A stretch of DNA of 64,000 nucleotides from Bacteroides_E sp964528875. Lineage in GTDB: Bacteria; Bacteroidota; Bacteroidia; Bacteroidales; Bacteroidaceae. Of the stretch, positions 51,896 through 62,300 are shown in pieces (positions within the stretch are counted from its first letter, which is position 1; every line of letters starts with the position of its first letter). The position numbers and the translations under genes are program-made. Where the stretch lies: assembly GCA_964528875.1 (NCBI GenBank), contig CAZGUI010000009.1, positions 1-64,000 of the forward strand. The letters run 5' to 3'. The notes under the pieces are model-generated. The model was not told the origin of the DNA, did not search any database, and saw only the letters and a list, made by a program, of their open reading frames with translations.

Positions 51896-53833
51896 TTAAA
51901 AACCTAACAAAGATTTTATTTTATTGCAAATATCATAATTCCAATATACACCTCTGAAATGTTGAGCTCCCGGGCCATAGGCAAACACAGGAGGCATGGA
52001 TGGAGAGTGATCATCAGTTGTATAACGAGCTGTAATCAGCCCTTTGCCACGATCTCCATCTACCATAACAAGCCCACCTGTTTCATGATCGGCTGTTACA
52101 ATCACTAACGTTTCTCCATTACTATCTGCAAACCTAAGTGCTTCTGCAACAGCTAAATCGAAGCTTAAAGTTTCACTTATACATCCAGCCAAAGAGTTTG
52201 AATGACCTGCATAGTCTATTTTGGCACCTTCAACCATAAGAAAAAAGCCTTTATCGCTAGTTTTTGTTAGCTTATCAATTGAACGTTTTGTTACGTTAGC
52301 CAATAAGTCTAATGTTTCTTGTGTGGCTGCTAAATCCATCAAGTTATCCACACAAAGTACAGGTTTTGATGTATTATCTATCTTGTTAATAGAATAGACA
52401 AAATCATATTTCTGTTCAAAATCTTTTATCGTTAAACCATCTTGCCGCTTTGTAAAAACATCTGTTCCACCACCAGCCACAACTGTTAGTTTTCCATCAA
52501 GTAAATATTGCGTCAATACATCCGAGCTGTCTCGTTCTGTACAATGACCATAAAATGCAGCAGGTGTGGCATCTGCTATATTACCCAATGTTATCACGCC
52601 AGAAGCCATACCTTTATCATAGGCAAAATCCGTCAAAGATGGATTTACTGTTCTATCTTCATCCATTGATATGTGACGATTGTTATGAGGCTTTCCTGTA
52701 GCTAAAGCACTACCTCCAGCAGCAGAATCAGAGGTATAGCTATCTAGTGGACTATTCTTTTGAAAACCGATATTCTTCATTTTCAAAATAGTAAGTCCAT
52801 TATTGACCGTTTCAGTTACATTTATATGATTCATTCCCATACCATCCCCAATGAGTAATATCACATTTTTTATAGGCTTATCATATCCATCATTCAGATA
52901 TGTAGGAGAATAAATATCTATCGCTTTTGTCAACTGTATTTTATCTCTATCAAAACCTTTAAATCCAGATGTTATTTTATCCAATCTATCAGTACCTCTT
53001 ACTCCTTGCATTCCAAGATGTTTTGTTCCATCTATATAATAATTCTTATCAATAAAATTTGAAAAGTAATCGGTACATGCTTCAACTTTATCTGTATTTA
53101 TTATATCTACACCCATTTGGTGTAACGTATTCCATGCTGTAATACCATCTGGACTCGCCCAAAAGCGAATTGGTTTTCCTAACTTATGCGCCTCATCAAT
53201 AGCTTTCTGAACTTTCATTTTTTGAGGAGCAGTCATAGCTCCTTTTCCATTCCAATTTGCATAATCAAAGAACGGAACACTAATCATAGCAATTCTTTTC
53301 AGTTCTTCAGACTTGTAGTTTTGAAATGTTCCGTCGAACATTATAAACTCGGGATACTTTTCAAAATCAATTCCTTCCGGTACATTTCCTGTTACTACTA
53401 TTTTTACTGCATTTGGATTCTTAGACGAATCAAACACTTTGGGATATTTCTGCAATAATTTCACAACTGCACTCAGCGTAGGTTCTGTTTTAGACTTCAG
53501 CTCTACAACTAGCGTTAGTGTCTCATTGCTATCTTTCCATGCCTTTCCCCCATTCTGATGAAACAACTTAACTAACGGTAAAACATACATATCCTCGAAA
53601 GTTGCATCTTCTCGCAAATCCTCTAAGTCATGTCCAATCAAAAGTTTCCCATTTTTGTAAAACAAATCTGCTTCGATGGATGATATGCGCTGTGAGTATG
53701 CCTGATAAAAGGGCACTAACTGGCAATAATCATTATGCGAGTGAATTTGTTTTTTACTTTGTGCTGTTAACCGAACAGTAACAATAGTTAGGAATACAAT
53801 AGCTAGAATTAGTGATTTATATATATATTTCAT
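51896..53833 (-). CDS. GDPD/PI-PLC-like plus alkaline phosphatase fusion
   Basis: 645 aa with a signal peptide (to about residue 24, RLTAQ). Residues about 28-260 form a phosphodiesterase barrel of the PI-PLC/GDPD superfamily with the metal/acid residues His31/His33, Glu54 and Asp56, and His68-Asp69 (LLIGHD). Residues about 320-645 are a complete alkaline phosphatase: Asp330 in LIGDGMGMNH, nucleophile Ser370 in TSDSAAGGSALATG, Glu535 and Asp540-His544 in VEGAKIDYAGH, Asp582-His583 in ADHETGG, and His609. The fusion could open a phosphodiester and remove the resulting phosphate in one periplasmic protein. Confidence 0.88.
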   Translation of the reverse strand: MKYIYKSLILAIVFLTIVTVRLTAQSKKQIHSHNDYCQLVPFYQAYSQRISSIEADLFYKNGKLLIGHDLEDLREDATFEDMYVLPLVKLFHQNGGKAWKDSNETLTLVVELKSKTEPTLSAVVKLLQKYPKVFDSSKNPNAVKIVVTGNVPEGIDFEKYPEFIMFDGTFQNYKSEELKRIAMISVPFFDYANWNGKGAMTAPQKMKVQKAIDEAHKLGKPIRFWASPDGITAWNTLHQMGVDIINTDKVEACTDYFSNFIDKNYYIDGTKHLGMQGVRGTDRLDKITSGFKGFDRDKIQLTKAIDIYSPTYLNDGYDKPIKNVILLIGDGMGMNHINVTETVNNGLTILKMKNIGFQKNSPLDSYTSDSAAGGSALATGKPHNNRHISMDEDRTVNPSLTDFAYDKGMASGVITLGNIADATPAAFYGHCTERDSSDVLTQYLLDGKLTVVAGGGTDVFTKRQDGLTIKDFEQKYDFVYSINKIDNTSKPVLCVDNLMDLAATQETLDLLANVTKRSIDKLTKTSDKGFFLMVEGAKIDYAGHSNSLAGCISETLSFDLAVAEALRFADSNGETLVIVTADHETGGLVMVDGDRGKGLITARYTTDDHSPSMPPVFAYGPGAQHFRGVYWNYDICNKIKSLLGF

Positions 53834-53841
53834 CCTTCTTT

Positions 53842-54717
53842 TTATTTGATTGTTATTTTAGCTACAATAGGACGATGATCTGACAAGTATACATTGTTTA
53901 GTTTCTCTGGTAAAATAGTGAATTCATCTACCTGAATATCTTCGCTCACAAATATATAGTCAATATATTCACGTTTTTCTATAGGTACTTCTCCAAAACC
54001 ATGAAAAGTCCATTCTCCTTCTGTATTTAGACCTTGAGTAGTAGCAACTAAACGGCTATCTTCCATTTGAATTGGATTATTATCGTCTAATACATGTTTA
54101 ATCACATCCGATTGTGGGCTAGCATTAAAATCTCCAGTGATGATAATTGGTAAACCCTTAGATAATTCACTGGCTCGTTGAATCAACAACGTTACCCCTT
54201 CTTGCCTAGCAAGTTTCCCGACATGGTCTAAATGAGTATTTATGATAAATAATTCTTTTTTACTTTCTTTATCCTTCAAGATAGCCCAAGTAGCAATACG
54301 TTCACAAGCACCATCCCATCCTAACGAACCTGCAACTTCGGGTGTTTCGCTCAACCAAAAGTAACCTGTATTAATTTCGTCAAAACGATTTTTATTATAG
54401 AATAAAGCACTATATTCTCCTTTCTCTATCCCATCTTCACGTCCAACCCCTATAGATTGATAGTCTGCAAGCTGTTTGATTAAATCAACAAGTTGATTGT
54501 GAAGCACTTCTTGCGTACCCACAATGTCTATTTTCTGATCCTTAATAATTTGTGCTACTATATTTTCTCTGTACTTCCAGTTGTTCAAACTATCTTCTGG
54601 ATTATCATATCTAATATTGAAAGACATAATATTAAAGTTAGCTTGTTCTTGTTCGCTACATGAATTCAGCAAAAATGAAATTGCTAAAACTGATATCAGA
54701 TAAAATATTTTGTTCAT
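53842..54717 (-). CDS. endonuclease/exonuclease/phosphatase-family lipoprotein
   Basis: 291 aa. Lipobox FLLNSC. EEP fold motifs: FNIMSFNIRYDNPED, DIVGTQEVLHNQL with the metal-binding Glu, NTHLDHVGKLARQ, IITGDFNASPQSDVI and YLSDHRPIVAKI with the catalytic Asp/His. EEP members include sphingomyelinases, inositol-phosphate phosphatases and nucleases; an EEP gene also sits in a yeast-mannan PUL of B. thetaiotaomicron as I recall. Here it is the second gene downstream of SusD, between GH92 and the phosphodiesterase-phosphatase fusion. Confidence 0.85.
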   Translation of the reverse strand: MNKIFYLISVLAISFLLNSCSEQEQANFNIMSFNIRYDNPEDSLNNWKYRENIVAQIIKDQKIDIVGTQEVLHNQLVDLIKQLADYQSIGVGREDGIEKGEYSALFYNKNRFDEINTGYFWLSETPEVAGSLGWDGACERIATWAILKDKESKKELFIINTHLDHVGKLARQEGVTLLIQRASELSKGLPIIITGDFNASPQSDVIKHVLDDNNPIQMEDSRLVATTQGLNTEGEWTFHGFGEVPIEKREYIDYIFVSEDIQVDEFTILPEKLNNVYLSDHRPIVAKITIK

Positions 54718-54771
54718 AACTATTATATATTTAGATTTTATACTTTTGTAAAAAACAACTTTCTGTTAACC

Positions 54772-57666
54772 TCATTTTATAAATAAACTCTTAGCAGAAA
54801 TTTCCGTAAAATCTTTCGATGAAGGGATCTTCCATCCCCAGCTAAAATGTTCTCCTTCATAATCTTCAAAATAGATTATTTTATATTGATGGAGTCCTTT
54901 ATGTAAAGCTACCCTTCCCGTAGCAACAATTGCAGCATGCGAACCATCATTATTTACAATCAAATCATCTCCTATATAAAGAACACTACCGTCATCCGAT
55001 TTAGTCATAAATTCATATACGCCGTCTTCTGGTACAGATACTAAACCTTCAAATATATAACCAAAATGATCTTCTCGTTGGGCTTCAGTTATAGAGGGGA
55101 CAGACATCACTCCTGATTTCAAAGGTTTGGTTTTCAAAACATCAGAAACCCAGCTAAATAGTCCTTCATAATAGCTATATTTAACGCCATTTTCACTTCC
55201 TTGAAAAGAAAGTGCTTTTCTTAACTCTGCCTTTGTTGCTTTTATTGTAAATGTTCTACTAGGTAAGTATCCCTCCTTAAAAGCTTTTGCTTTTATAGTT
55301 GTTGTCTTATTTATCTTTATTGGGATATTATACAATGCGGAAGACTCAGTAGGCTCTTTACCATCTAGTGTATAATATATCTTCACACCAGCTGTTGCTG
55401 ACGCTAAAGGAACTTCTGTTTCATTAATAAATAAGTCTAAATCATTAGTTGTGTATGGAATCGAAACGACAGCATCTTTTGTAAGTGAATATGGAAATGT
55501 TACACTATCAATAGCTCTTTCTTTATTTGGCTCATCTGTCAAGATATATTCAAGAGTTCCACCTGTAGTTATTTGCTGATAAGTCAAGTAATTAACATCT
55601 ACCTCAACCCCATTGAGGAGAACCTTTTCAATATAAATATTTCCTGAAGGGTTATTTGCAGTTATCGTAAGCACTTGTCCATTTGCTAAATTTATAGTAG
55701 CCTTATCGAATAAAGGTGAAGTTAGTATAAACTGATTTGTGCCAGGACATACTTGATAAAAACCTAGGCTACTTAAGATATACCAAGCAGACATTTGTCC
55801 ACAATCTTCATTTCCACTTATTCCTTCTGGAGTAGGCGTATATAATTCTTTTAGTATACGACGTGTCCAATATTGGGTCTTCCATGGCTGTCCTACATAA
55901 TTATATAAATATGCCATATGATGACTCGGTTCATTTCCTTGTACATATTGACCAATCATACCAGTAATGTCAACCATATCTCCATCAATCTTAGATTCTG
56001 TACTGAACAGGTGATCTAAGGCATCTATAAATTCATTATAGCCACCAAATAACTGAATCATTCCTTTTACGTCGTGCGGAACAAAGAAACGATATTGCCA
56101 TGCAGTTGCCTCTGTGTAAGCACGGCCTGGAGCATAGGGATTGAAAGGAGATTCCCAATTACCATCCATACGTTTGCCTCTGAAAAACTTAGTATGACCA
56201 TCAAATACATTAATATATGAGAGAGACCGTTCTATATATCTCTCAGCATCGGCCTTATATCCAAGCTTTTCTGCTATCTGAGCAATACACCAATCATCGT
56301 AGGCATATTCTAAAAGACATGATACCGACTCTCTTTTTATATTAGATGGTATAAAACCATATTTAATATAATAATCGGATCCTTTCTTATTTTTATCTGA
56401 CGATATTTTCATTGCATCATAAGCAAGTTGTATATCAAAATCTTCAGATAATATACCTTTAAGATATGCATCAGCTATAACCGAAACCGAATGATAGCCT
56501 ATCATTGTTCCTGTTTCACCAGCCGAAAGTGGCCAGATTGGTAGTTCACCACTTGCATCATACACATCCATAAACGAACGAATCATGTGATTTACTAAAT
56601 CTGTATTAATAAGAGTCATCAGTGGATTCCATGCCCTAAATGTATCCCACAACGAGAATGTAGAATAGTGTTCATTCTCATTTTTTTGTTCGCCTATTGA
56701 CATATCATGACGTCTATATTGACCATTTACATCACTAACTATATTAGGAATAATCTTAGAGTGATACATTGCTGTATAAAAGTTCTTTAGATTATCTTTA
56801 TTATTACTTTCGACAATTATTGTTCCAAGCTCTTCGATCCATTTGCTTCTAGCTTGAGCATGAATAGCATCAAAATCGAACGATTTCACATCGTTCTCCA
56901 AGTTCATTCTTGCATTGTCCTCGCTTACAACAGATATTCCTACTCGAGCGATAATGGGAGTACCATCAGATTCACCAAATTGAATTATAGCCTGCTTATG
57001 ATCCTCGTCAATTATACAACTCTCAAACTCCTTTGAAAATTGAGCTACAAAATATACATATTGGTTTGTAACCCATCCCTGAGAACGACGCATACCTGTT
57101 ATTTCTGTTGAAGATTTTTGCTTTAATGATATTAAATCAATGGTTTCTTCTGTAAGTACATGCTCCATATCTATGATAATAGAAGCAGAAAAGCCTCTTT
57201 TATATGTATAACGATGCACTCCAGTATATCTTGTTGCTGTCAATTCAGCTAAAATCCCTTCACTTTTAAAATTTACTGAATAATAGCCCGGTGAAGCTGT
57301 TTCATCTTTATGAGAAAATAATAATGGTTGAATTTCAAATTTCTTTAAATCAGTTGTTATATTTTTAGTTGTCGGATGAAAAAGTATATCACCAAAATCA
57401 GCACATCCAGTACCACTTAAGTGTGTATGTGAAAATCCTATTATCGAAGAATCGCTATAATGATACCCTGAGCAAGCGTCCCAGTTACCCGTACGTGTGT
57501 CAGGACTCAATTGCACAGCTCCATATGGCGTTGTAGCACCAGGATATGTATGCCCATGAAATCCTGTACCAACGAATGGATCAACATAATCAATCGGCTC
57601 AGTAGGAGTCGAGGTACAATTAGTCAGAAATAATGTCAGTAATAAATAAATAAAAGTCTTTTTCAT
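54772..57666 (-). CDS. GH92 alpha-mannosidase with PA14 module
   Basis: 964 aa. Lipobox LFLTNC near residue 17. GH92 catalytic body (about 25-720): VDPFVGTGFHGHTYPGATTP, LSPDTRTGNWDACSGYHYSD, GFSHTHLSGTGCADFGD, YSTFSLWDTFRAWNPLM, and SGNEDCGQMSAWYILSSLGF, with Ca-dependent inverting chemistry known for the family. A small chitobiase-C-like beta domain follows (about 735-815), then a PA14 module (about 825-964; SYYEGLFSWVSDVLK, SDDGSVLYIGDDL, NDGSHA). Releases alpha-linked mannose, linkage (1,2, 1,3 or 1,6) not readable. First enzyme after SusD. Confidence 0.92.
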   Translation of the reverse strand: MKKTFIYLLLTLFLTNCTSTPTEPIDYVDPFVGTGFHGHTYPGATTPYGAVQLSPDTRTGNWDACSGYHYSDSSIIGFSHTHLSGTGCADFGDILFHPTTKNITTDLKKFEIQPLLFSHKDETASPGYYSVNFKSEGILAELTATRYTGVHRYTYKRGFSASIIIDMEHVLTEETIDLISLKQKSSTEITGMRRSQGWVTNQYVYFVAQFSKEFESCIIDEDHKQAIIQFGESDGTPIIARVGISVVSEDNARMNLENDVKSFDFDAIHAQARSKWIEELGTIIVESNNKDNLKNFYTAMYHSKIIPNIVSDVNGQYRRHDMSIGEQKNENEHYSTFSLWDTFRAWNPLMTLINTDLVNHMIRSFMDVYDASGELPIWPLSAGETGTMIGYHSVSVIADAYLKGILSEDFDIQLAYDAMKISSDKNKKGSDYYIKYGFIPSNIKRESVSCLLEYAYDDWCIAQIAEKLGYKADAERYIERSLSYINVFDGHTKFFRGKRMDGNWESPFNPYAPGRAYTEATAWQYRFFVPHDVKGMIQLFGGYNEFIDALDHLFSTESKIDGDMVDITGMIGQYVQGNEPSHHMAYLYNYVGQPWKTQYWTRRILKELYTPTPEGISGNEDCGQMSAWYILSSLGFYQVCPGTNQFILTSPLFDKATINLANGQVLTITANNPSGNIYIEKVLLNGVEVDVNYLTYQQITTGGTLEYILTDEPNKERAIDSVTFPYSLTKDAVVSIPYTTNDLDLFINETEVPLASATAGVKIYYTLDGKEPTESSALYNIPIKINKTTTIKAKAFKEGYLPSRTFTIKATKAELRKALSFQGSENGVKYSYYEGLFSWVSDVLKTKPLKSGVMSVPSITEAQREDHFGYIFEGLVSVPEDGVYEFMTKSDDGSVLYIGDDLIVNNDGSHAAIVATGRVALHKGLHQYKIIYFEDYEGEHFSWGWKIPSSKDFTEISAKSLFIK

Positions 57667-57684
57667 GTTGTTAGAAGTAGAAGA

Positions 57685-57715
57685 AAAGACCGAAGGAAAG
57701 ATACCTTCGGTCTTT
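57685..57715 (-). terminator. hairpin between susD and the GH92 gene
   Basis: A perfect 12-bp stem (57685-57696 with 57704-57715) with a seven-base loop, followed on the minus strand by TTCTTCT. Its position, right after SusD, suggests a partial terminator or 3'-stabilising hairpin that keeps SusCD transcripts more abundant than the downstream enzymes. Confidence 0.7.
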
Positions 57716-57728
57716 AGATGTAATAATA

Positions 57729-59324
57729 TTATTGGAACGTAGAATATCCAGGAAGAGGGTTATTTGTCAATACACCATGTGAATCATCTATCTCTACCTG
57801 AGGAAGAGGGAAATGAGCATCTTTGACAGGATCAAATGTGCGTGGTCCACGAGGATCAATAGCTGTTGTTGTTGCAGCATAAACCTCTTGCGCTAATCCC
57901 CAACGAACTAAGTCGTAATGCCGTTCGTCTTCGTAAGCTAGTTCACAGCGACGCTCCTTTACCAAATCATTAAATGTTGGTTCAGCTATTGCTTTAGTGG
58001 CATCGTTACCAAAAGCACGTACATGAACTTTATTGAAAGATTCTGCAGCTGCAGCTACACCTTGTGTACGGTTACTTGCGCCACCACCTGCTAAGAATAT
58101 TTCTGCTTCAGCATGAATAAGAAGGACATCAGCATAACGCAACAAAGGTATATCTTGACCAGACTCCCAGTTCCATCCGTCCAACAGATCATATGCAGCT
58201 AAGTATTTACTACACATGAAACCCGTTTTCATATCCGAAATATCATCAAATCTGATTGGTTGTGGAGCAACAATTAATTTGGGGTTTTCTCCTGCTTTTT
58301 CAGCTTCCTCTTGTAGTTTTTTAATAAAAGGTTTGTAAGAGACTAAATCACCTTCCTTTTTTAAAGTTACGCTTCTCCTTTGATCACCATCATCATAAGC
58401 ATCATACAAACTTTTTGTAGGAGCAAAATAATACCAACCAGTACCACCAGACATTTTACCTGATAAACAAATAACTGATGTTACAGATCCTTGATGACGA
58501 ATAGGTTTATTTGAAAGATTGAAAAGAACTTCATCTGATTTTTCACCCGCAGGGGAGAATAAATTAGCAAAACCATTATCGTCCGTTGTGTTTAATTCGT
58601 ATTCACCAGAATCAATCACTTTTTCAGCAGCAGTCTTCGCTTCTGTGTATTTACCCCAATGAGCGTAAAGTTTAGCTAATAAGCCGTAGGCAGCACCGAG
58701 ATTAGGTTTGCCCCAATCAGCATCGGATCGTTTCCATAGTTTCTGATTTTCAAAATGTGTTATTGCTTCTTTCAATAAAGACTCTATGTTTTTATAGGTC
58801 TGTTCTTTTGTCTCACGTGGTTTATTTATATTATCAGCATCTTTGTAATCATAGAATGGTACTCCTCCATAGCGCTTAGCTAGATAAAAATACGAATAAG
58901 CACAAAGGAAATTAGCTTCACCTAATATCAAATCACGATCTTCTTGACTCATTTCAACTTCTTGTGTTGTATATCGTAATACATCGTTGGCACGGCGAAT
59001 CACCTTATACATTAATTCCCAATTATCTGCATGACCTCCAGAAGTATTTAATCCTCCAGCTGCTCTAAATTCAGTTAGTGCTGCATCATCCGGCTTATCA
59101 CGATTAATATTCATATCATCACTAGCAGCTCCTGCCCACCAATGACCTCGTCCATAACCTTCTTCTTGATAAAAAGGCTCATAAGCGGCATTGAGTCCCA
59201 TTTGAATTTCTTCTTTAGATCCCCAGAATGTAGCATTTCCATACGGAGACTTATCTAAATCGCACGAAGCTAGAAACAGTACACTTCCTGCAAGTATTAA
59301 TATTGATTTAAATATTTGTTTCAT
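57729..59324 (-). CDS. SusD-like outer-membrane glycan-binding lipoprotein
   Basis: 531 aa. Lipobox LASCDLDKSPYG. SusD-type TPR/helical body with family segments such as AGAASDDMNINRDKPDDAAL, NPKLIVAPQPIRFDDISD, QDIPLLRYADVLLIHAEAEI, and ERRCELAYEDERHYDLVRWG near the C-terminus. It forms the lid of the paired SusC transporter and captures glycan at the cell surface. Its start is 11 bases after the SusC stop. Confidence 0.95.
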   Translation of the reverse strand: MKQIFKSILILAGSVLFLASCDLDKSPYGNATFWGSKEEIQMGLNAAYEPFYQEEGYGRGHWWAGAASDDMNINRDKPDDAALTEFRAAGGLNTSGGHADNWELMYKVIRRANDVLRYTTQEVEMSQEDRDLILGEANFLCAYSYFYLAKRYGGVPFYDYKDADNINKPRETKEQTYKNIESLLKEAITHFENQKLWKRSDADWGKPNLGAAYGLLAKLYAHWGKYTEAKTAAEKVIDSGEYELNTTDDNGFANLFSPAGEKSDEVLFNLSNKPIRHQGSVTSVICLSGKMSGGTGWYYFAPTKSLYDAYDDGDQRRSVTLKKEGDLVSYKPFIKKLQEEAEKAGENPKLIVAPQPIRFDDISDMKTGFMCSKYLAAYDLLDGWNWESGQDIPLLRYADVLLIHAEAEIFLAGGGASNRTQGVAAAAESFNKVHVRAFGNDATKAIAEPTFNDLVKERRCELAYEDERHYDLVRWGLAQEVYAATTTAIDPRGPRTFDPVKDAHFPLPQVEIDDSHGVLTNNPLPGYSTFQ

Positions 59325-59335
59325 GATTACTTAGA

Positions 59336-62300
59336 TTAAAAATTAATGTTAACACCTAGTATAAATGTACGAGGCTGAGGAAATTGACCACGGTCTATAC
59401 CAATATCAGTGCTGGTATTATTTAGCTCATTTGAATATGCATTTCCTAGATCCGGGTCAAATCCACTATACGGAGTTATAGTAAATAAATTTTGAGCTGT
59501 TACATATACTCTTAACTTTTGAAGGCCAATTTTTTTAGAAAGATTCTTATTAAAAGTATAACCTAATGTTAGAGTCTTCATTCTTAAGTAACTACCACTT
59601 TCTACATAATAATCCGAGATTCTACGGTTGCTATTATTATCTTTTGTTGTTACACGAGGTAAATTTCCATTAGGATTATTTTCAGGATGGAAACGCCCCA
59701 TAATTTCAGTATATTGATTGTATGCAGGATTCACGAACAGTCCTTCATACTTCAGAGCATTAAAAATCTGTGAACCTCCAACGCCTTGGAAAAACATATT
59801 CAAATCAAATCCTTTATATGCCAAGTCCACTCCAAATCCATAAGTAAATTTAGGGAATCCACTTCCTATTTTTGTACGATCATTGCCCCCAATACTTCCA
59901 TCACCATCTACATCTACAAATTTTAGATCTCCTGGCTTAGCCGTTGGCTGTATCTTCTCATTATCTTTGTTCAAATAGGTGTCTATTTCTTCCTGAGAAT
60001 GAAATATTCCATCAGTTTTGTAGCCATACAAAAATGCTAGAGGCTGCCCCTCTTCCACTCTATTGATATTATTTCCACGGTATTGAGTAAAGCTAAAGCT
60101 TCCTCCTCCCCCTAACGAACGGACTTTATTACTAACTGTAGCAAAATTACCATAAGCCCTAATATCTAAACCTTGAGATAGTGTTGTTGTATACGATCCA
60201 TTGAATTCAAATCCACTATTTCGTACAGATGCAGCATTAACAACTTGTCTGGAATAACCCGACATCCTTGGGATGGGAATATTAACTAATACATCCTTTG
60301 TATCTTTACTATAATAATCGAAACCAAAATCAAACTTTCCTAAAAATGAAATATCAAAACCGATATCATATTGAGTTGTAGTTTCCCATTTAAGGTCAGG
60401 ATTAGGTATTGTCGATGGATAGCGCCCTATAGCAGCCTCTTCTCCTTTGCCAAACACTACATAGTACCCATCATCATCTGTTGTATTTATATACTGTGGA
60501 AAAGTTGGATAATATGGGCTATCAGCAAAAGCCATGGTTTCATTTCCTAATTTACCCCAGCTTCCTCTTATTTTCATATTCTGAATAATGGGCTTCAAAT
60601 TTTCAAAGAATTTTTCTTCTGAGATACGCCATCCTGCTGATAATGAAGGGAAATAACCCCATCGATTCTCCTTTGCAAACTTACTAGATCCATCTGCACG
60701 GAAACTAGCCGAGAATAGATACCTATCAGCAAAAGAATAATCTACCCGACCGAACCATGAATCTAACGCATTGTCGTTTTTACCTCCTAACATCCAAGCA
60801 ACATTAGTAGCTGCTCCTAAATAACGAGATTTTTTATCTTCATTCAAAAAGCCTGTTCCTCTGGCATCAAAATAGTTCATTTTATAGTATTCATAAGCAT
60901 GACCTCCTAATGCCATTATTTTATGCCTTTTGATTTCAGTATTATAGCTAATTGTAGTTGTATTCATTAATTTCACACCCTTCTCTTCATATACTGAGAG
61001 CTCATTTGTATTAGTTGCTCGTCCGGCCTCAGGCACTTTACAACTAAACCAATTATCACCCCAATTAGTCCAATCATAACCAAAATCAGTTTTAACTTTA
61101 AATCCATTTAAGAACGCATATTCCGCATATACATTACCAAATATTCGATCACGTGTTCTTGTTCTATCGGCTCTTTTTAGCGTTGCATATGGATTACGAA
61201 TATCTGGATTAAGAGGACCACTACCACTATATTTCCCTTCGTCGTCAAATACTGAAACTGATGGATCTGCTCTTAATGCTGAAATAATAGCACCATCTGA
61301 TTGCATATCAGGAACAATTTTACGTTTTGTATGAGAAATCATTAAATTCTCTCCTAATTTGAAGCCTTTAAATAATTCTATTTCTGTATTTATACGTAAT
61401 GTTGTTCTATTGTATGAAGACTCTTTTAAAATACCATCTTGGTTGAAGTGCCCTAACATTACACTATAAATCATATTTTTTGCCCCTCCAGCAACAGATA
61501 AGTCATAACTTCCTTGATATGCTGCATCTTCAAAAATTTCATCTTGCCAGTTTGTACGAGTCTCTTGCATATATGGATTATCATAAACAGCTATATTCTT
61601 TTTATAATTATCCAAATCTTCTTGAGTTTGCTTACTATCCATATATTCAGCTGTGAACGCCTCTTTATGTATTAAATTACGCTGTTCAGCATTAAGAACA
61701 TTCATTTTCTTCGCAGGAGTAGACATTCCATGAAAAGTATTAAAACTAATACTTGGCTTACCATCTTTCCCTCTTTTTGTTTGAATCAGAACAACACCAT
61801 TAGCAGCACGAGAACCATAAATGGCAGAAGAAGAAGCGTCTTTCAATACGTCTACACGTTCAATATCTGATGGGCTTAAGTCATTCATATTTTCTGATGG
61901 AACTCCGTCAATTACATACAATGGCTCTTTGTTACCAAAAGTACCTACCCCACGGACGTGAATAGAAGTTCCAGAACCTGGAGCACCACTGTTTTGTAGA
62001 ATAGTAACTCCGGACATACGCCCTTGCAAAGCGTCAGAAATGCCCGTAGATGCCATGTCTTTTAAGTTGTCCATCTTAACTGAAGCAACAGCTCCTGTTA
62101 AATCTGCTTTTTTCTGTGTAGTATAACCAACAACAATAACCTCCTCTAATGCCTGAACATCTTCTTTCAAGGCAATATTGATTGTTCTTCGATTACCAAC
62201 TTCTACATTTTGACTGACAAAACCTACGTAATTAGCAATAAGTACAGCATTAGCTGGAACGCTTATTGAGTAGTTCCCATCTAAATCTGTAATTGTCCCA

